Shown: in pieces, positions 5,675 to 8,066 of the stretch
Layout: each line of letters begins with the position of its first letter
Position numbering within the stretch: the first letter of the stretch is position 1
Source of the DNA: FEN-1219 sp964457725
GTDB lineage: Bacteria > Pseudomonadota > Gammaproteobacteria > Steroidobacterales > Rariloculaceae
NCBI GenBank assembly: GCA_964457725.1
Contig: CAYWGQ010000169.1
Span: 1-8,066, forward strand
Reading direction: 5' to 3'
DNA length: 8,066 nucleotides
Notes under the pieces: model-generated
The model's database searches: none
What the model was told of the DNA's origin: nothing
Seen by the model: the letters and a program-made list of their open reading frames with translations, nothing else
Program-made: the position numbers and the translations under genes

Positions 5675-5680
5675 TAAAAT
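5675..5680 (+). promoter_or_regulatory. -10-like TAAAAT in the gap between glk and the translocase-like gene
   Basis: TAAAAT matches the sigma-70 -10 consensus at five of six positions and is the only AT-rich spot in the 66-bp gap. No convincing -35 lies 16-18 bases upstream. Transcription would start about 20-25 bases before the GTG at 5710. Confidence 0.2.
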
Positions 5681-5709
5681 GCTTCAAAAACCGAAGGGGG
5701 ATCTGCGGC

Positions 5710-7056
5710 GTGCAAGACGTCTTACAGCGCTACTTCAATGTCCGCCGGGACGAGCTGCTGCCGATCCTCATGGCGGCTCTCTACTTCTTCTTCATTCTCA
5801 CGGCGCTGATGGTGCTGCGCCCGACGCGCGACGCGCTCGGGATGCAGCGCGGCATCGAGGAAGTGCGCTGGCTGTTCATGGGCACGCTCGTCGCGACCCT
5901 CGCGGTCAACCCGCTCTTCAGCCTGCTCGTGAGCCGCTTCCGCAGGCTCGTCTTCATCTCCGCCACGCACGCGTTCTTCATCGTGAACCTGCTTTTGTTC
6001 TGCGCGTTGCTAGTGTTCGCACCGCAGGCCGTAGGGGAACGCACGGGTCAGGTCTTCTATGTCTGGATGAGCGTCTTCAACCTGTTCGTCACCATGGTCT
6101 TTTGGGCCTTGATGGCGGACCGCTTCTCGCTCGAGCAGAGCAAGCGGCTCTTCGGGATCATCGCGGTCGGCGGCACGGTCGGCGCGGTGGCCGGGTCGTC
6201 GCTGGCCTGGGCATTGGCAAACGTGCTCGGGGCGCCGATGCTGCTGATCGTCGCGAGCGCGTTCCTGCTGCTTGCGACGGGAGCGGCGTGGGCCGTCGCG
6301 CTGCTCAAGCCGGAGACGCGACACGCGACTCGCGACCGAGAGGATCCGCCTGCCGTAGCGGAGCATGCAATCATCGGCGGCAACGCCTGGGAGGGCATGC
6401 GCGCGGTGTTTCGCTCGCCGTATCTGCTCGGCATCGCGGCGTTCGTGCTGATCCTCGCGGTGCTCGTCACGTTCATCTATTTCACCCGGCTGCAGATGGT
6501 CGCGGCCCTCGGTGACGACGTGAACATGCAGACCGGTGTGTTCGCCCAGCTCGATCTCGCGACGCAGGTTGCGACCCTCGTGCTGCAGCTCATCGTCGCC
6601 GGCCACATCATGAAGCGCTTCGGAGTGTCGGTGGCCATGGCGCTGCTGCCGATGATCGTCGCGATCGGCTTCATCGGGCTTGCGATCATCGGCAGCCTGG
6701 TCGCGCTCGTTCTGCTCGATGCGACTCAGCGGGCCGTGCAGCGAGCCATCATGCGCCCCGCGCGCGAGACGCTGTGGACCGTGGTCACGCGCGAGGAGAA
6801 GTACAAGGCCAAGGCGTTCATCGACACGTTCGGCTACCGGGCGGGCGACGCCGTCGGCGCCCAGACGGAGGGCCTGCTCGGCCGGCTCGGGATGGGCTTG
6901 TACGGCCTCGCGTCGGTCGCCGTCCCGCTCGCGCTCGTCTGGGCAGCCCTCGGCATTTGGCTCGGCCGCCAGCAGGCGCGCCTCGCTCGCGCCCAGGACC
7001 GGCCCGTCGAGGCAGAGGCGCCCGGCGAGGTGCCGCAACCCGAGGCCGCGCGCTGA
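5710..7056 (+). CDS. Npt/Tlc (ATP/ADP translocase-like) membrane transporter
   Basis: A 448-residue inner-membrane protein resembling the nucleotide exchange family (TLC, COG3202) within the major facilitator superfamily. I see about eleven or twelve hydrophobic segments, among them roughly 17-36, 53-75, 81-104, 115-136, 147-170, 174-199, 236-258, 276-300, 307-340 (two) and 395-418. Family-like signatures are VLRPTRDALG (35-44), VWMSVFNLFVTMVFWALMAD (118-137), RLFGIIAVGGTVGA (146-159) and RPARETLWTVV (349-359) before REEKYKAKAFIDTFGYRAGD. The polar loop at about 200-230 divides the two halves; the C-terminal tail (420-448) is charged and Pro-rich. GTG 5710 is preceded by AAGGGGG nine bases away. 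True Tlc proteins import ATP in intracellular parasites and plastids; homologues in free-living bacteria are common enough, but their substrate is unknown, so nucleotide transport is inferred from the family only. Confidence 0.8.
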   Translation: MQDVLQRYFNVRRDELLPILMAALYFFFILTALMVLRPTRDALGMQRGIEEVRWLFMGTLVATLAVNPLFSLLVSRFRRLVFISATHAFFIVNLLLFCALLVFAPQAVGERTGQVFYVWMSVFNLFVTMVFWALMADRFSLEQSKRLFGIIAVGGTVGAVAGSSLAWALANVLGAPMLLIVASAFLLLATGAAWAVALLKPETRHATRDREDPPAVAEHAIIGGNAWEGMRAVFRSPYLLGIAAFVLILAVLVTFIYFTRLQMVAALGDDVNMQTGVFAQLDLATQVATLVLQLIVAGHIMKRFGVSVAMALLPMIVAIGFIGLAIIGSLVALVLLDATQRAVQRAIMRPARETLWTVVTREEKYKAKAFIDTFGYRAGDAVGAQTEGLLGRLGMGLYGLASVAVPLALVWAALGIWLGRQQARLARAQDRPVEAEAPGEVPQPEAAR

Positions 7057-7127
7057 CCGCAAGCCCGCGTATGGATCAGGAACCAGGATCGATGGTGGGG
7101 GAGCAGAACCGCTAACGACTTCGCAAT

Positions 7128-7133
7128 AGGAGG
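7128..7133 (+). promoter_or_regulatory. Strong Shine-Dalgarno of the EF-G-like gene (AGGAGG)
   Basis: AGGAGG ends seven bases before GTG 7141. It is the strongest well-spaced site in the window and fixes the start at the GTG. Confidence 0.75.
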
Positions 7134-7140
7134 GGGGGCC

Positions 7141-8066
7141 GTGGCAACTCCGCACACAGAGAGCATCCGCGACATCGCCTTTGTCGGGCATGCGGGCGCG
7201 GGCAAAACGACACTGATCGAAGCGCTGCTCGCGAAAGCCGGTGCAATCGCCGCGCCGGGCAGCGTCGCGAAGGGCACGACCGTGTGCGACTTCGGCGAGC
7301 AGGAAAAGCGCCTCAAGCACTCCCTCGACGTCGCCGTCTGCCATCTGCACCACGACGGCGTGCTCGTGAACCTGCTCGACACGCCGGGCTACCCCGATTT
7401 CATCGGCCGCGCACTGTCGGTGCTGCCGGCCGTCGAGACCGCCGCGCTGGTCGTCAACGCGGAGAACGGCATCGAGCTCGTGACGCAGCGCGTCGCCGAC
7501 TTCGCGGCGAGGCGCAAGCTCTGCCGGCTCGTGATCGTCAACAAGATCGATGCGCCCGGCGCGGACCTCGAGGGCGTGCTCGCGCAGATTCGCGAGACGT
7601 TCGGCCGCCAGTGCCTGCCGCTCAATCTGCCCGCGCGCAGCGGCCAGGCCGTTGCGGACTGCTTCTTCGAGCCGGCGGACGTGGAGCCCGACTTCTCCTC
7701 GGTCGACGCGGCTCACACGGAGATTCTCGATCAGGTCGTCGAGCTCGACGACGAGCTGATGGAGCTCTATCTCGAGCAGGGTCAGGAAATTACGCTCGAG
7801 CAGCTGCACGACCCGTTCGAGCGCGCACTCCGCCGCGGGCATCTGATCCCAGTCTGCTTCGTCTCCGCCGAGACCGGCGCCGGGCTGCGGCAGCTGCTGC
7901 GCATCTTCACGCAGCTGATGCCGAATCCGCTCGAAGGCAATCCGCCGGAGTTTCTGCACGGCCCGGAGCGCAAGCCGCTGAAGCTCGATCCGGCCGCGCG
8001 CGACGGCCATTTCGTCGGCCACGTGTTCAAGATCACGATCGACCCGTCCGTCGGGCGGCTCGCGAC
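7141..8066 (+). CDS. Elongation factor G-like GTPase, N-terminal part (runs off right edge)
   Basis: The 308 visible codons encode the GTP-binding domain of a translation-factor GTPase, most like the EF-G-like (second EF-G, FusA2-type) branch. G1 is GHAGAGKTT (16-24; canonical EF-G has AHIDAGKTT). The switch I region reads TTVCDFGEQEKRLKHSLDVAV (46-66) where EF-G has the RGIT motif, so Ser61 probably stands where Thr would coordinate Mg. G3 is DTPGYPDF (80-87) with Tyr84 replacing the catalytic His. G4 is NKID (134-137) and G5 SAE (242-244). The domain then continues to HVFKITIDPSVGRLA at the edge, where domain II begins. The start is GTG 7141 after AGGAGG. These changes are recurrent in EF-G-like proteins, not damage; as I recall the mycobacterial homologue binds GTP but lacks ribosome-stimulated hydrolysis. 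It lies 84 bases after the translocase-like gene and may share its transcript. Its cellular role is unknown. Confidence 0.9.
   Translation, partial: MATPHTESIRDIAFVGHAGAGKTTLIEALLAKAGAIAAPGSVAKGTTVCDFGEQEKRLKHSLDVAVCHLHHDGVLVNLLDTPGYPDFIGRALSVLPAVETAALVVNAENGIELVTQRVADFAARRKLCRLVIVNKIDAPGADLEGVLAQIRETFGRQCLPLNLPARSGQAVADCFFEPADVEPDFSSVDAAHTEILDQVVELDDELMELYLEQGQEITLEQLHDPFERALRRGHLIPVCFVSAETGAGLRQLLRIFTQLMPNPLEGNPPEFLHGPERKPLKLDPAARDGHFVGHVFKITIDPSVGRLA

Noticed and set aside
7071..7115. A 14-codon frame starting ATG 7071 between the translocase-like gene and the EF-G-like gene
   Set aside because: No Shine-Dalgarno precedes it and nothing suggests a leader peptide; chance frames of this size are expected.
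6010..8022. A 670-codon open frame on the minus strand across the translocase-like and EF-G-like genes
   Set aside because: It is fully antisense to two recognisable genes and its translation is low-complexity (Arg, Glu, His, Asp and Leu rich), typical of GC-rich shadow frames.
1..8066. Mobile elements, CRISPR arrays, tRNA or rRNA genes, defence genes
   Set aside because: No terminal repeats, spaced repeat arrays, RNA genes or transposase/phage/defence proteins were seen; all intervals between genes are under 250 bases.

Overview
The window is GC-rich DNA (roughly two thirds or more G+C by eye) from a bacterium, most likely a gammaproteobacterium. The main evidence is the rhlB / trxA-rho arrangement at the left end: trxA and rho on the minus strand and rhlB divergent on the plus strand, as in E. 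coli. A YrfG-type nucleotidase beside CysQ also fits this group. The exact order cannot be fixed from the sequence; Steroidobacter-, Xanthomonas- or Chromatiales-like high-GC lineages are reasonable guesses. Coding density is high, and five of the nine genes appear to start with GTG or TTG. I saw no rRNA, tRNA, CRISPR array, insertion sequence or phage gene. This is core-genome housekeeping DNA.

Left part (1-2839). A partial rho (minus, running off the left edge) lies downstream of trxA (minus). About 214 bp separate them, holding a strong Shine-Dalgarno with no start codon at normal distance, a perfect 7-bp dyad, and an open frame that runs into rho. About 230 bp separate trxA from the divergent rhlB. 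This interval holds a candidate promoter and two mutually exclusive hairpins, one followed by a T run, directly before the rhlB ribosome binding site, which looks like an attenuator. RhlB has an unusually long Arg-rich tail.

Middle part (2794-4541). rhlB converges on a yrfG-like GMP/IMP nucleotidase gene across a 46-bp gap made of overlapping GC-rich hairpins. yrfG and cysQ (3'-phosphoadenosine phosphatase of sulfate assimilation) diverge with only 26 bp between their start codons. cysQ overlaps by one base a small DUF465 (YdcH-like) gene, so the two are probably translationally coupled.

Right part (4542-8066). All genes are on the plus strand: glucokinase (glk), a membrane protein of the ATP/ADP-translocase (Npt/Tlc) family, and the first 308 codons of an elongation factor G-like GTPase whose switch regions differ from canonical EF-G (Tyr replaces the catalytic His of DTPGH). 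A nucleotidase, a phosphoadenosine phosphatase, a glucokinase and a possible nucleotide carrier all handle nucleotides or sugar phosphates, but nothing shows that they form one pathway. I did not find a new multi-gene system. The least explained signals are the two RNA-leader structures (before rho and before rhlB) and the divergent EF-G.
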